Positions 63,736 to 64,000 of a DNA stretch of 64,000 bases are shown piece by piece. Below the pieces are notes generated by a model. The model had not been told where the DNA came from, did no database searches, and saw nothing but the letters and a program-made list of their open reading frames with translations. The position numbers were made by a program, and so were the translations under genes. The stretch's first letter is position 1, and every line of letters begins with the position of its first letter. Location: contig JAJVDF010000003.1 of NCBI GenBank assembly GCA_022410635.1, forward strand, positions 2,872,192 to 2,936,191, in the 5' to 3' direction. Source of the stretch: Tretioscincus oriximinensis. Taxonomy: Eukaryota; Chordata; Lepidosauria; Squamata; Gymnophthalmidae.

Positions 63736-64000
63736 CGCTCTTATTTGTCTCTGGCTACTGTTCAGAAATGCCTCATCCGTTGACAATGACTGATAGACTT
63801 CTTCAAGGTTCCATATACCAATCACTTTTTAAGCAGAATGCCAGGTGTAACAAATATGATGTTGAATGAATATTTTAGAAAATCTTCACAATGTAGTTCC
63901 TAAATATGCACTATAAAGATATTTTTTAAAACAATTCAATTAGGGAATAAATGCATTTTCTGTTTTAGGGGAATATTAGTACTAAAGGCAGTTTCGATTC
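63736..64000. other. No recognised feature
   Basis: Nothing supported. Confidence 0.3.

Overview
The window looks like non-coding nuclear DNA from a land vertebrate. It is AT-rich and has no long open reading frames (the longest run to about 160 codons, and all lie in repeats or simple sequence). It is crowded with old, broken interspersed repeats. The mix of CR1-type LINE 3' ends with an 8-bp tail (TATGTTCT), L2 LINE ends with the 'gccctgagacctttgggtata' type tail, a little L1, two tRNA-derived SINE families and many small palindromic DNA elements is what I would expect of a reptile, most likely a squamate lizard. The species is not determinable by eye. No bacterial-style operon, CRISPR array, rRNA gene or functional tRNA gene is seen.

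Layout. 1-4 kb: GC-rich repeat block, L2 tail, one hAT-like miniature element, otherwise no recognised content. 4-10 kb: CR1, foldback and tRNA-SINE fragments, then a LINE ORF2 remnant with a zinc-finger-like tail (7.98-8.64 kb) and an LTR-like segment (9.65-10.19 kb). 11.2 kb: a near-perfect 108-bp-arm inverted repeat. 12-21 kb: foldback elements, SINEs and a second LINE remnant split by a CR1 3' end. 21-34 kb: simple repeats, a 96-bp tandem array (26.8-27.1 kb), a candidate conserved non-coding stretch (27.2-27.65 kb) and CR1/foldback fragments. 34-45 kb: SINEs, several unnamed repeat families, an L2 split by SINEs and a 78-bp Tc1/mariner-like palindrome. 45-52 kb: three CR1 copies, an L1 remnant, a hAT miniature element with an exact 8-bp target duplication, and the only convincing exon-like segment (51337-51466, + strand). 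52-64 kb: L2, SINEs, a second candidate conserved stretch (56.8-57.2 kb), a long CR1 ORF2 fragment and GC-rich repeats.

The simplest reading is intronic or intergenic DNA of a large gene transcribed on the + strand, with one internal 130-nt exon near 51.4 kb whose gene I do not recognise. I found no evidence of a new enzymatic or defence system. The most unusual items are the candidate exon, the hairpin-forming elements that could make double-stranded RNA if transcribed, and the nested or tandemly multiplied foldback repeats. Boundaries of repeats are approximate unless exact duplications or arms are stated.
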